Origin: Mycolicibacterium elephantis DSM 44368
Lineage (GTDB): Bacteria; Actinomycetota; Actinomycetes; Mycobacteriales; Mycobacteriaceae
Reading direction: 5' to 3'
DNA length: 64,000 nucleotides
NCBI RefSeq assembly: GCF_004014805.1
Contig: NZ_ATDN01000001.1
Location: 310,001 to 374,000 of the forward strand
Position 1 is the first letter of the stretch; the number at the start of each line of letters is the position of its first letter. A program made the position numbers and the translations under genes. The notes beneath the pieces are model-generated. The model ran no database searches. It worked only from the letters and a program-made list of their open reading frames with translations, and was not told where the DNA came from. This document shows, piece after piece, positions 38,431 to 46,778 of the stretch.

Positions 38431-40287
38431 TCAGTGCTCAGGCCGCCGGCGTCCGAGGTAGAACGCCATGCCGATGGCGCCGAAGCCCAGGGTGCCGATC
38501 ACCCCGGCCGCGACCATCAGGAAGACGTCGCGTCCGTTCAGGCCGGCCGAGGACGACTCATCCGATGCCAGCCGGAGACGGTAGTCGCCCGGCAGCGGAC
38601 CCTCTTGAGGTTCCTCGAGGCCCGGGAACTGCTGGGTCCGGTGCACCTCGAATTGCCGTTCGCCGGACGGCGTCTGGGTCCAGACGCCCCATGCAGGCGT
38701 CGCACCGTCGAGCAGCACCTTGCGCTCACCGAAGCGGGCGTCCTCGCCGACGTCGACGATCCGACGGACCCGGAACGGCTCGTACACCGCATCCGAGTAG
38801 CGCACCTGCACGGGCACGTTGTCGTAGCGCAACACCGGCGGCGGAGGCGGCGGCAACGGCAGCCCGGCGCCCGGGTAGTAACCGCCGCCGAAGAAGCTGC
38901 CCACCGCGATGTTGGTGATGGCCTGCATGGTGTCGATGGCAGCGTTGATCGGGGCCAGGATCGCCGCGGTGAAGCTGTAGGCGGCGAACCGGGCGGCCTC
39001 GAGCACGATCCGTGACAGCGGCGGGATGTACATGATCCGCGGCCGCATGTCGTAGACGTAGACGATGCGCACCGGAGCCCGGAACGGGTTGGCGATGATC
39101 GGCCGGTAGTACTCGTCGTACTCGATCCATTCCGGACGCCACTGGCGCACGTTGCTGATGAACTCGACCTCGCGACGCTCGACGCGGCGCTCGACACCGA
39201 ACTCGGTCTTCGCGCTGGCCCCGATGTCCAGGCCAGGGATCTTCAGGCTGGTTTCGATCGAGTTCGCGAAGGCCGCGACGTCCTTGTCGGCAGCCGGCTC
39301 GGGCTGCGGCTCGAAGATCGGCTCGGCGCTCTTGGCCAGTTGCACATCCTCGACCGGGGCCTCGAGGGTCTTGGGCTGCAGCGTCTCGATCTCCTTGGCG
39401 GCCTGCGAGATCGACACGGTCGGCGTCTCGGAGTCCTCGCTGCGGGTCTCGGATTCAGAGGTCTTCGACTCGCTGGTCTCCGATTCGCTGGCCGGCGCCT
39501 CGCTGCGCGACGACGGCGCGTCGCGGGTTTCGGTCGCCGGCATCATCGCCTCCGACGGCGGCACCGACGTGCCCGACGTCTGCGGGTCATCGCTGTCGGC
39601 TTCCGTGGTACGCGCAGCCTGATTCTCGGTGCTGGGCGCGGCGGAGCCGGCCGGCGAACGCTCGGCGGCGGTCGACGGCTTCGCTTCGCTGGCCGGGGCC
39701 GGCTCGGTGGTCCCCGGGGCCGGCTCGGTGGTCCCCGGCTCCGTGGTGACGGCGGTCTTCGGCTCCGTGGTGACGGCGGTCTTCGGCTCTGTGGTGACCG
39801 CGGTCTTCGGCTCTGTGGTGACCGCGGTCTGCGGAGCCTGGGTCTGCGTCTGCGGAGCCTGGGTCTGCGTCTGCGGGGCCTGGGTCTGCGTCTGCGGGGC
39901 CTGGGTCTGCGGTTCAGGCTCGGGGGCGACGACGGCCGGAGCCTGCGGCTGCGGGGCCTGCGTCTTCGGGGCCTGCCTCTGCTGCTGCGGGGCCTGCGCC
40001 TGCGGAGCCTCTGCAGCCGGAGCCTGGGCCGGCTGCTGCGGAGACTGGCGTTTCGGCGCGTCTTGTTTCGGCGCGTCTTGTTTCGGCGCCTCCTGTTTTG
40101 GCTCCGGCGCGTTGTGCTTCGGCGGGGGCGCCACGACGGTCGTCGTCGGACCACTCGGGTCGTCGGATCCCGGCTTGGCGAGAGCCGGTGCGATCCCACC
40201 GGTAAGGGCTGTCAACGAGATGACGATTCCGGACGCCAGAACGGCGACCACGCCTCGCTTCGAGCAAATTTCAAGCGGTGCACCCAT
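38431..40287 (-). CDS. Exported, repeat-rich, C-terminally membrane-anchored envelope protein
   Basis: A 618-residue protein. Residues 10-38 are a signal peptide ending APALA. Residues 45-280 are low-complexity P/Q/A/E/T-rich, with tandem repeats KQDAPKQDAPK, QAPQTQTQ-type and four AVTTEPKT-type units. Residues 330-560 form a conserved-looking domain (RQWRPEWIEYDEYYRPIIANPFRAPVRIVY; a poly-Pro stretch at the YYPGAGLP segment). A C-terminal helix, VFLMVAAGVIGTLGFGAIGMAFYLG, ends in RRRPEH, so the chain stays anchored with its body outside. Start ATG 40287 is set by GAAGGAG. Function unknown; the long stalk suggests reaching through the cell wall. Confidence 0.75.
   Translation of the reverse strand: MGAPLEICSKRGVVAVLASGIVISLTALTGGIAPALAKPGSDDPSGPTTTVVAPPPKHNAPEPKQEAPKQDAPKQDAPKRQSPQQPAQAPAAEAPQAQAPQQQRQAPKTQAPQPQAPAVVAPEPEPQTQAPQTQTQAPQTQTQAPQTQTQAPQTAVTTEPKTAVTTEPKTAVTTEPKTAVTTEPGTTEPAPGTTEPAPASEAKPSTAAERSPAGSAAPSTENQAARTTEADSDDPQTSGTSVPPSEAMMPATETRDAPSSRSEAPASESETSESKTSESETRSEDSETPTVSISQAAKEIETLQPKTLEAPVEDVQLAKSAEPIFEPQPEPAADKDVAAFANSIETSLKIPGLDIGASAKTEFGVERRVERREVEFISNVRQWRPEWIEYDEYYRPIIANPFRAPVRIVYVYDMRPRIMYIPPLSRIVLEAARFAAYSFTAAILAPINAAIDTMQAITNIAVGSFFGGGYYPGAGLPLPPPPPPVLRYDNVPVQVRYSDAVYEPFRVRRIVDVGEDARFGERKVLLDGATPAWGVWTQTPSGERQFEVHRTQQFPGLEEPQEGPLPGDYRLRLASDESSSAGLNGRDVFLMVAAGVIGTLGFGAIGMAFYLGRRRPEH
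39737..39915 (-). repeat. In-frame tandem repeats of 24 bp and 21 bp
   Basis: Four 24-bp units (39737-39832) encode AVTTEPKT-type octapeptides and are followed by four 21-bp units (39833-39915) encoding QTQTQAP heptapeptides. Unit lengths are multiples of three, so copy number can change without frameshift. Both lie in the extracellular stalk of the envelope protein. Confidence 0.9.
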
Positions 40288-40430
40288 CGTGCGTCTGCTC
40301 CTTCGAAACGTGCACGTCGACTCCCCCAACGCTGGTGCCTGGTTCCAGCAGTCGCGGCGCTCGACAGTTTCATCGCTCGTCGGGCCGTCGTAGTTACATC
40401 CCGCACGGTGTGACGAAAGAATTCCCCGGA

Positions 40431-40616
40431 CTAAGACTTGCGACGCAGCGCGCCGACCGTCAGCGCGATCCCGACCAGCGCAATGAGCGGGCCCAGGATG
40501 GACCAGGTCGTGGTGTTGCTCATCGGGCTGCCGCCCACCACGCCGAATCCCTGCAGGGCGAACAGCAGGCCGAACAACGCGACGATCACGCCGAGCACGG
40601 CGATGGCGATTCGCAT
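40431..40616 (-). CDS. Small two-TM membrane protein
   Basis: A 61-residue hydrophobic protein. Helix 1 is residues 3-25 (IAIAVLGVIVALFGLLFALQGFG), helix 2 is about 40-56 (LGPLIALVGIALTVGAL), with a basic RRKS C-terminus facing the cytoplasm. Codon use matches neighbouring genes. It stands alone between the envelope protein and the acyl-CoA dehydrogenase. Similar small proteins are frequent in actinobacteria; no function is known to me. Confidence 0.7.
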   Translation of the reverse strand: MRIAIAVLGVIVALFGLLFALQGFGVVGGSPMSNTTTWSILGPLIALVGIALTVGALRRKS

Positions 40617-40681
40617 GGCCTCACCCTAAGCGCAGCGAGGTCAAGCGCACCCGCGAACCACCGTGCGCCTGGCGGAGAGGT

Positions 40682-41962
40682 TCAGCGGCGACGGCTCAGG
40701 TACTTCTGATAGGCCTCGGCAGCGGCGGCCAACTCCGGCCGCGCGTCGAGCACGGGCTGCAATTTCTTGCGCGCAGCCTCACGCTTGTAGGGCAGGAACT
40801 CCGTCGGGAAGTCGCCCTCGTGCGGCTCGTAGTCACGCAGCACCCGGCGCGCGACGGTGGCCTTGTGCACCTCGTCGACCCCGTCGGCGATGCCCATCGT
40901 CGGCGCACCGGCGTACATCGCCTGGATGGGCGTGAGATCGGTGGTGCCCAACGAGCCGAGAATGTGCAGCGCGTTGAACGACACCTCACGCAGCACGCGC
41001 GCCATCGTGAACTTGACAGCGGCGATGTCGGTGCGGGCCTCCTGGGTGGAGGTCTGGTCGATCTTCCACGCCGTCTCGAGCACGAACAGGCGCAGCATCT
41101 TGATCATCGCGTAGGACTCGGCGATCTTCTCCTGCACCATCTGGTGCTCGGCGATGACCTTGCCGTGCGACTCACGGCTCAGCGCCCGCTCACACATCAT
41201 GTCGAACGCCAGGTTGCACTGCGCGATGGTGCGCATGGCGTGGTGGATGCGGCCGCCGCCCAGACGTCGCTGCGCCAGCACCTTCGCACCGTTCTCCGGG
41301 CCGAGGAGATGGTCTAGAGGCACGCGCACGTCGCGGTAGATGATGTGGTTGTGGTTGCGCGGCTCGGGCATGATCTCGACGCCCGGTGTCTGGCGCGGCA
41401 CGACGAACATGCCGTTGGTGCACATCACGAACAGGATGTCGGCGACGCGACCCGCCGAGGTGAACCACTTCTCGCCGTTGATCACCCATTCGTCGCCGTC
41501 GCGGACGGCGTGTGTCTTGAACAGGTTCGGGTCGCTGCCGCCCTGGGGCTCGGTCATCGAGTAGGCCGAGAAGATGTCCTGGTTGAGCAGCGGCTTGAGC
41601 CAGCGTTCCTTCTGCTCCTCGGTGCCGTAGGCGGCGAGCATCTCCATGTTCCCGGTGTCGGGTGCTGAGGCACCGAACATGTGCGGCGCTCCGGCGTAGC
41701 GTCCGATCACCTCGTTGAGCAGGCCGAGCTTGAGTTGTCCGTAGCCGGGGCCGCCGAGTTCCTTGTCGAGGAAGATCGCCCACAGGCCTTGGTCTTTGAC
41801 TTCTTGTTGCAGCTCGCGCACATAGGCCTTGACCGCGGGATCCGGTGAGCGCACCGCATACGGAAACACGTGATCGAGCGGCTCGACCTTCTCCTCGCAG
41901 AACCGCTTGACCCAGTCGAGCTTCTCCTGAAATTCCGGTTCGGTGCTGAAATCCCACGCCAT
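40682..41962 (-). CDS. Acyl-CoA dehydrogenase (FadE family)
   Basis: A 426-residue FAD-dependent acyl-CoA dehydrogenase for the first step of beta-oxidation or a related desaturation. Signatures are AYSMTEPQGGSDPNLFKTHAVRDGDEWVINGEKWFTSAG (FAD/substrate domain) and GIADGVDEVHKATVARRVLRDY near the C-terminus, where the catalytic acid lies. The subclass resembles the larger ACAD10/11-like enzymes, so medium or long branched substrates are possible. It diverges from the LT-DUF1460 lipoprotein gene. Confidence 0.92.
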   Translation of the reverse strand: MAWDFSTEPEFQEKLDWVKRFCEEKVEPLDHVFPYAVRSPDPAVKAYVRELQQEVKDQGLWAIFLDKELGGPGYGQLKLGLLNEVIGRYAGAPHMFGASAPDTGNMEMLAAYGTEEQKERWLKPLLNQDIFSAYSMTEPQGGSDPNLFKTHAVRDGDEWVINGEKWFTSAGRVADILFVMCTNGMFVVPRQTPGVEIMPEPRNHNHIIYRDVRVPLDHLLGPENGAKVLAQRRLGGGRIHHAMRTIAQCNLAFDMMCERALSRESHGKVIAEHQMVQEKIAESYAMIKMLRLFVLETAWKIDQTSTQEARTDIAAVKFTMARVLREVSFNALHILGSLGTTDLTPIQAMYAGAPTMGIADGVDEVHKATVARRVLRDYEPHEGDFPTEFLPYKREAARKKLQPVLDARPELAAAAEAYQKYLSRRR

Positions 41963-42028
41963 GGTTGCAGTCTGTCAGCCGTGCCGAGGCCTGACCCCGC
42001 ATTCGACCGGTTGGGCGAATACCCGCGC

Positions 42029-42034
42029 TACGCT
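42029..42034 (+). promoter_or_regulatory. Predicted -10 box of the LT-DUF1460 gene
   Basis: TACGCT fits TANNNT and predicts transcription start about 4 nt before the ATG at 42045, a near-leaderless transcript. Confidence 0.4.
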
Positions 42035-42044
42035 GACCGGTGTT

Positions 42045-43718
42045 ATGCAGCGGCTATTCGCTGAGGCCACGAGCGACGCGCTTCGGCGCATCGCGGCGCT
42101 CCTGCTCGTCACCGGCGTCGCTGCCGTCGGCTGCTCCGCGCCGGACACGTCGTCCGCGCCGGCCGCCGACGCCCCATCCGTCGCGCCGACCTCCGCGCCA
42201 CGGCATGCGCCCGAGGTCCCCCGTCGAGAACTGGCTTCCGATCCGGCACGGATCGCCGAGGATCTGGTCGACGACGAGCGCGTGCTGCGGGACCCGTCGT
42301 CGTCCGAGGCGCTGCGGGCCGCGGCGGCACACCGCCAGCAAGCGGCCTACCGCACGCTGGGACGGCACCCCGAGTGGGACCCGGTTGTGCGCCCGCGCAT
42401 CCCCCCTGAGCTGATGGAGGTCTACGACCTCAACGTCGACGCGCGCCGCCAGTTGACCGCGCTGAGCGAAGGAACCGCAAAGGACACGTTGCCGGCGTGG
42501 CGCATCGTCGCGCCGACGCCGGTCGACGAGCTGCGCGACTACTACCGCGAGGCCGAAGCGGCATCCGGTGTCGGCTGGAACTACCTGGCCGCGATCAACT
42601 TCATCGAAACCGGATTCGGGCGGGTCACCGGCGTGAGCACGGCGGGAGCGCAGGGCCCGATGCAGTTCCTGCCGACCACGTTCGCCGCCTACGGCAACGG
42701 CGGCGACATCCTCTCTCCGCGCGACAGCATCATGGCGGCCGGTCGCTACCTGGCCGCGAACGGCTTCGCGCACGACCGCGACCACGCCCTCTACCGGTAC
42801 AACAACTCCGACCGCTACGTGCGCGCGGTCAGCGACTACGCGGCGGTGCTCGCCGCCGATCCCTCCGCGTTGGACGTCTACCACCGGTGGAACGTCTATT
42901 ACAAGACGACGGCGGGTGACGTGCTTCTGCCGATCGGCTACTCGGCGACGGAGCCGATTCCCGTCGTGGAATACCTTGCAGCCCATACGGCCCCGGCCGT
43001 GCAGATCTCCCGATCAAGCGAACAGATCCTCGAGCGGTTGTTGGCCGCCAAACGCGACGCGACGCGCGCCGACCCGTCGGCGCAGTCCGACATGCTGTCC
43101 CGGCTGTTCCTCGGAACACCCTATGGCGCAGACACTTTGATCGGTTCGGCCGCCGATCCCGAACAGCTTGTGGTCGAGCTGGAAAAGGTGGACTGTTTCA
43201 CCTACGCCGACTACGTCGAAGCGCTCAAGCGGGCGGACAACCGCGAAACCTTCGTCGACGCGCTCATCGACGTGCGCTACCGGGACGGCGTCGTGGCATA
43301 CCAGAACAGGAAGCACTTCTTCACCGACTGGGCGGTGGACGCGCCCACGTTGGCGACCGATGTCACCGCGAGCTTGAGCCCCGACGCGGTTGCGGTGCAC
43401 AAGGACCTCAACCAGAAGGACTCCGGCGGGGTGTATCTGCCCGGGTTGCCCGTGGTGGCACGCACGGTCACCTACATACCGAGCCAAAGCGTCGACGAGC
43501 TTGTGCTGAGCCAGCTGCGCACGGGCGATTACATCGGAGCGTTCGCGCAGGACGGCGGCCTCGACGTCACCCATGTCGGCGTCTTCGTCGAGACACCGGA
43601 TGGGCCGGTGTTCCGGAATGCGTCCTCGCTGAACGCGTACCACAAGGTCGTCGACCAGTCGTTGTGGGATTACCTCCAGACCGTTCCCGGGATCGTCGTG
43701 CTCCGCCCTGTCGAGTAG
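42045..43718 (+). CDS. Lipoprotein fusing a lytic transglycosylase to a DUF1460 amidase-like domain
   Basis: A 557-residue envelope hydrolase. The signal ends in VAAVGC, so Cys30 is a probable lipidation site. Residues about 165-290 are an SLT/MltB-like transglycosylase: WNYLAAINFIETGFGRVTG with catalytic Glu188, then STAGAQGPMQFLPTTFAAYG and ALYRYNNSDRYVRAV. Residues about 350-557 match DUF1460 (N-acetylmuramoyl-L-alanine amidase-like, papain fold): Cys384 in EKVDCFTYADYVEAL and His510 in DVTHVGVFVE. One enzyme would cut the glycan strand, the other the amide or a released muropeptide. The ATG is used instead of one 102 nt upstream, which would overlap the divergent fadE start. Confidence 0.82.
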   Translation: MQRLFAEATSDALRRIAALLLVTGVAAVGCSAPDTSSAPAADAPSVAPTSAPRHAPEVPRRELASDPARIAEDLVDDERVLRDPSSSEALRAAAAHRQQAAYRTLGRHPEWDPVVRPRIPPELMEVYDLNVDARRQLTALSEGTAKDTLPAWRIVAPTPVDELRDYYREAEAASGVGWNYLAAINFIETGFGRVTGVSTAGAQGPMQFLPTTFAAYGNGGDILSPRDSIMAAGRYLAANGFAHDRDHALYRYNNSDRYVRAVSDYAAVLAADPSALDVYHRWNVYYKTTAGDVLLPIGYSATEPIPVVEYLAAHTAPAVQISRSSEQILERLLAAKRDATRADPSAQSDMLSRLFLGTPYGADTLIGSAADPEQLVVELEKVDCFTYADYVEALKRADNRETFVDALIDVRYRDGVVAYQNRKHFFTDWAVDAPTLATDVTASLSPDAVAVHKDLNQKDSGGVYLPGLPVVARTVTYIPSQSVDELVLSQLRTGDYIGAFAQDGGLDVTHVGVFVETPDGPVFRNASSLNAYHKVVDQSLWDYLQTVPGIVVLRPVE

Positions 43719-43850
43719 ACCGGTCCTGGCGAGCCGACGCGCGTCCGATCGGCCAACCCGCGTACACGCGGGGTCAAACACGGTAATTTGCTGGACACGT
43801 AAATAGTTCACTCCAGCGCATCGGCTGAGCCTCGGAAGGGGAAGGAAGCG

Positions 43851-46043
43851 ATGGGTTACGCCAGCTATATCGGTCGTGTCGGAGCGCTCGCGGTGACGCT
43901 GGGAGTCGGGGTGGCCCTTGCCAGCACCCCCGCCGTCGCTGTCGCCGGACCCTCGGATTCGTCGTCCACCAGCAGTTCGTCCTCGACGAGCGAGTCGTCA
44001 TCTTCGCCGAGCAACACCTCGGCCGACGGCGCGGAACCGGGCGACAGGGCCGACGACGCGGAACCGTCAGACCCCGAACCGGAGGCTTCCGAGCTCGACG
44101 ACGACGCGACCGAGACCGACGAGGCCGACGCCGACGCCGAAGATGGCGCCGCCGACGATGACGTCGTCGACGATGGCGAGGACGCCGGTGAAGACGGCTC
44201 GTCGGACGGCGGTGAGGAAACCGAGGGCGACCTCGAGGCGTTGTCGAGCGTCGACCCGGCCGACCCTCCGGCTGGCAGCAACCACGAATCACGCACGAGC
44301 ACACGAGATTTCGCCAATGAGGTCGAGTCGTTCGTCAACGCGGCCGTCGAGCGGTTCGCCGGCCGGGAGAACCCGCAGTCGCAGCCGGACAGCACGGGGG
44401 CGGTGACCGACAACCCGGTGCAGGAGTCGACCGCCACTACCACCGCCACGGTGCTGACGTCCACGGCGACAACGACATTCACGACGCTGGCCGATCCCGA
44501 AGCCGCGCCGACCATCGCGCGGCCGCAGCCCACCTTGATCAGCATCGTCACCGAAACGGTGGAAGCGGTGCTGCGACCGCTGATGGGTCTGGGCACCGGA
44601 GCGCCCGTGGAGGTGCCCGCGCTGTGGGCGCTGTTCGCGGCGGCGCGTGGCGAGTTCGAACGCGCTTGGGGGCTGCGGAGCGCGCCGCCCGCGGCGCAGT
44701 ACACCGTCACCCAGATCTCAGGTCCCTCAGCGCAAGCCAACGGCACGCCCTACATGCTCGTGATCGGCGTCGACGGCACGAATCTGAGCAGGATCCTCGC
44801 CGACCCCGCGAACGACAACTTCTTCGAGCTGATGGATCAGGGCACCACCGCGCCCTCCAGCATCGTCGGGCACACCACGATCTCGAACCCATCGTGGTCG
44901 GCGATCCTGACCGGTGTGTGGGGTGAGCGCACGGGCGTGGTGAACAACGTCTTCACGCCCGGCACCTACGACCGGTGGCCCACGGTGTTCAACATGCTCG
45001 AAACGCACAACCCGGGCATCAGTACGGTCGCGATCGCGAACTGGAACGTCATCGCCGACATCGCCAACGCGGGTTCGATCCCGGCGGACCAGATCGTGTT
45101 CGTGCCACAGGTCCCGGGCGACACCAACTGGTTGCTCACCGACGACGCCGTCGGCGCAGCGACCGTCGAAGCGATCCGGAACGTCCAGACCGGCACGCCG
45201 ACGTTCATGTTCACCTACTTCGTCGGCGTCGACGAGAACGGGCACATGTACGGCGGCGCATCGCCGCAGTACGCGGAAGCGATTCGGAACGTCGACGACA
45301 ATCTCGGCCTGATCCTGGACGAGATCGCCGAACGCGAGAAGTGCAATCCCGGCTTGTGCGAGAACTGGACCATCATCGTGGTCACCGACCATGGCCATCA
45401 GCCCCAGCAGGGTTTCGGCCACGGCTTCCAGTCCCCCGCGGAGACCGAGACATTCGTGATCGCAAGAGGTTCGGATTTCCAGGACGGATTCATGAACCTG
45501 CAATACGAGATCGTCGACACCACGCCCACGGTGCTGACCCTCTTCGGCGCCACGCCGCCGGACTATTTCGACGGCGTGTCACTGACGACGCTGGGTGCGA
45601 GCGACGTCGATCCGGTCGACCTGCACCAGGCGCTGCTGGACGCGATCGCGATGAACGGATATCCCGACATCGGTACCAACATCGCGCTGGGCGTGCGGAC
45701 GATCTTCACCTCGATCCCGTACTTCATCTACGAGTTCACCTACGACATCATCGGCCAGCTGCAGTCAGTCGCCGGCCAGGACATCTTCCTCGTCAGCGCA
45801 CTGGCCGGGTTGGCCGTTGTGCCGGTGCAACTGGTGGGCAACCTGCTGTACGTGGTGACCAACATTCCGGCGCAGATCGTCGCGCGGCTGACCGGGGTGA
45901 CCGGCGCCACCATCTTCCCGCTGGTGCCACCGCCGCCGTCGACCTGGCCGCCGGAACAGACGTTCGTGCCGGACCTGGCGACGCTGGCCTGCGGCTCGAC
46001 GACGACCGCCGGGTCGCAGTGCGCGGCGCCGATCGTTGCGTGA
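43851..46043 (+). CDS. Exported alkaline-phosphatase-superfamily phosphodiesterase with acidic linker
   Basis: A 730-residue secreted protein. Signal peptide residues 1-32 (LAVTLGVGVALASTPAVAVAG) precede a Ser-rich stretch and about 90 residues dominated by Asp/Glu (DDDATETDEADADAEDG-type), then a Thr-rich segment. From about residue 300 a type I phosphodiesterase/nucleotide pyrophosphatase domain follows: LVIGVDGTN, a Ser/Thr nucleophile region in HTTISNPSWSAILTG, VDENGHMYGG, VVTDHGHQP and GHGFQSP supply the metal ligands. The target could be nucleotides, phosphonates or lipid phosphates. A GGAAGGGGAAGGA tract precedes the ATG. Confidence 0.85.
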   Translation: MGYASYIGRVGALAVTLGVGVALASTPAVAVAGPSDSSSTSSSSSTSESSSSPSNTSADGAEPGDRADDAEPSDPEPEASELDDDATETDEADADAEDGAADDDVVDDGEDAGEDGSSDGGEETEGDLEALSSVDPADPPAGSNHESRTSTRDFANEVESFVNAAVERFAGRENPQSQPDSTGAVTDNPVQESTATTTATVLTSTATTTFTTLADPEAAPTIARPQPTLISIVTETVEAVLRPLMGLGTGAPVEVPALWALFAAARGEFERAWGLRSAPPAAQYTVTQISGPSAQANGTPYMLVIGVDGTNLSRILADPANDNFFELMDQGTTAPSSIVGHTTISNPSWSAILTGVWGERTGVVNNVFTPGTYDRWPTVFNMLETHNPGISTVAIANWNVIADIANAGSIPADQIVFVPQVPGDTNWLLTDDAVGAATVEAIRNVQTGTPTFMFTYFVGVDENGHMYGGASPQYAEAIRNVDDNLGLILDEIAEREKCNPGLCENWTIIVVTDHGHQPQQGFGHGFQSPAETETFVIARGSDFQDGFMNLQYEIVDTTPTVLTLFGATPPDYFDGVSLTTLGASDVDPVDLHQALLDAIAMNGYPDIGTNIALGVRTIFTSIPYFIYEFTYDIIGQLQSVAGQDIFLVSALAGLAVVPVQLVGNLLYVVTNIPAQIVARLTGVTGATIFPLVPPPPSTWPPEQTFVPDLATLACGSTTTAGSQCAAPIVA

Positions 46044-46058
46044 CAAGCGATCTGGTGT

Positions 46059-46601
46059 TCAGGTGAACGCGGGGGCGACGAAGCGCTCGACCACCTGACG
46101 CTCGATGTCGTTGTCGCCCATGGGCCAGACGGCCAACGACATCACGACGCGGACGATCCACTGCGCCGCGTGCGGGTCATCAGTGATACCGGTGAGATCC
46201 GCGGCAATCCGGCCCAACACCGGCGAGGACGGAAGCTCGGTCAGATCCCGACCGGCGCCGAGGCCCGCCATCATCTGGCGGATGGGGTCGGATCGGATGT
46301 GCTCGAGCGCGACCGTGATCGCCTGCACGACGCGTTCGGTGCCGCGGAGATCCTGCACGGCGGACCGGACGGAGTCGACGATTCTGCCGGCAAGGCGCAG
46401 CAGCACGGCGTCGCGGATCTGCGCCTTGCCGCCGGCGTAGCGGTAGATGGTGGCGCGCGAACAGTGCACCCGTGCGGCCAGCGTGTCGATGTCGAACGCG
46501 TCGAGACCTTCGCGCACGACCAGCTCGGTGGCCGCGGCGTAGATCCGCTCGGCGGCGGCGCTGCGCCGCTCGCCTCCGATGAGCCAATCGTCTCGAGCCA
46601 C
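46059..46601 (-). CDS. TetR-family regulator divergent from a P450
   Basis: A 180-residue TetR regulator. The DNA-binding domain is RRSAAAERIYAAATELVVREGLDAFDIDTLAARVHCSRATIYRYAGGKAQIRDAVLLR at residues 12-70. The start GTG 46601 is chosen over an ATG-like start 30 nt upstream because AGAAGGAG lies 5 nt before it. It is divergent from the P450 gene, with a TCTCA-N4-TGAGA dyad between them, so it probably represses the P450 and itself. Ligand unknown. Confidence 0.85.
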   Translation of the reverse strand: MARDDWLIGGERRSAAAERIYAAATELVVREGLDAFDIDTLAARVHCSRATIYRYAGGKAQIRDAVLLRLAGRIVDSVRSAVQDLRGTERVVQAITVALEHIRSDPIRQMMAGLGAGRDLTELPSSPVLGRIAADLTGITDDPHAAQWIVRVVMSLAVWPMGDNDIERQVVERFVAPAFT

Positions 46602-46625
46602 CGGTGCTCCTTCTGCGCAGATTTT

Positions 46626-46639
46626 TCTCAACTATGAGA
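46626..46639. promoter_or_regulatory. Candidate TetR operator in the TetR-P450 divergent region
   Basis: TCTCA-ACTA-TGAGA is a perfect 5-bp dyad with a 4-nt spacer, 24 bp upstream of the TetR start. TCTCA recurs at 46656 and TTGAGAC occurs at 46687, so the region holds several similar half-sites, as expected for a multi-site repressor. Confidence 0.4.
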
Positions 46640-46778
46640 CAAAACTGACCATACATCTCAGCGTTGGTGCAGGTGGGAGCGATGGCTTGAGACGGTGTCG
46701 CTCGGTGCGGCCTACCAGCGGTTTCAAGTTCGGCGCAGGCTATTGACGACGGTGTGGCGGCCGGTCACCTTGGTAGGC

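Noticed and set aside
39737..39915. Possible CRISPR array
   Set aside because: Units are contiguous without spacers, in frame, and lie within a protein stalk; no cas genes are present.
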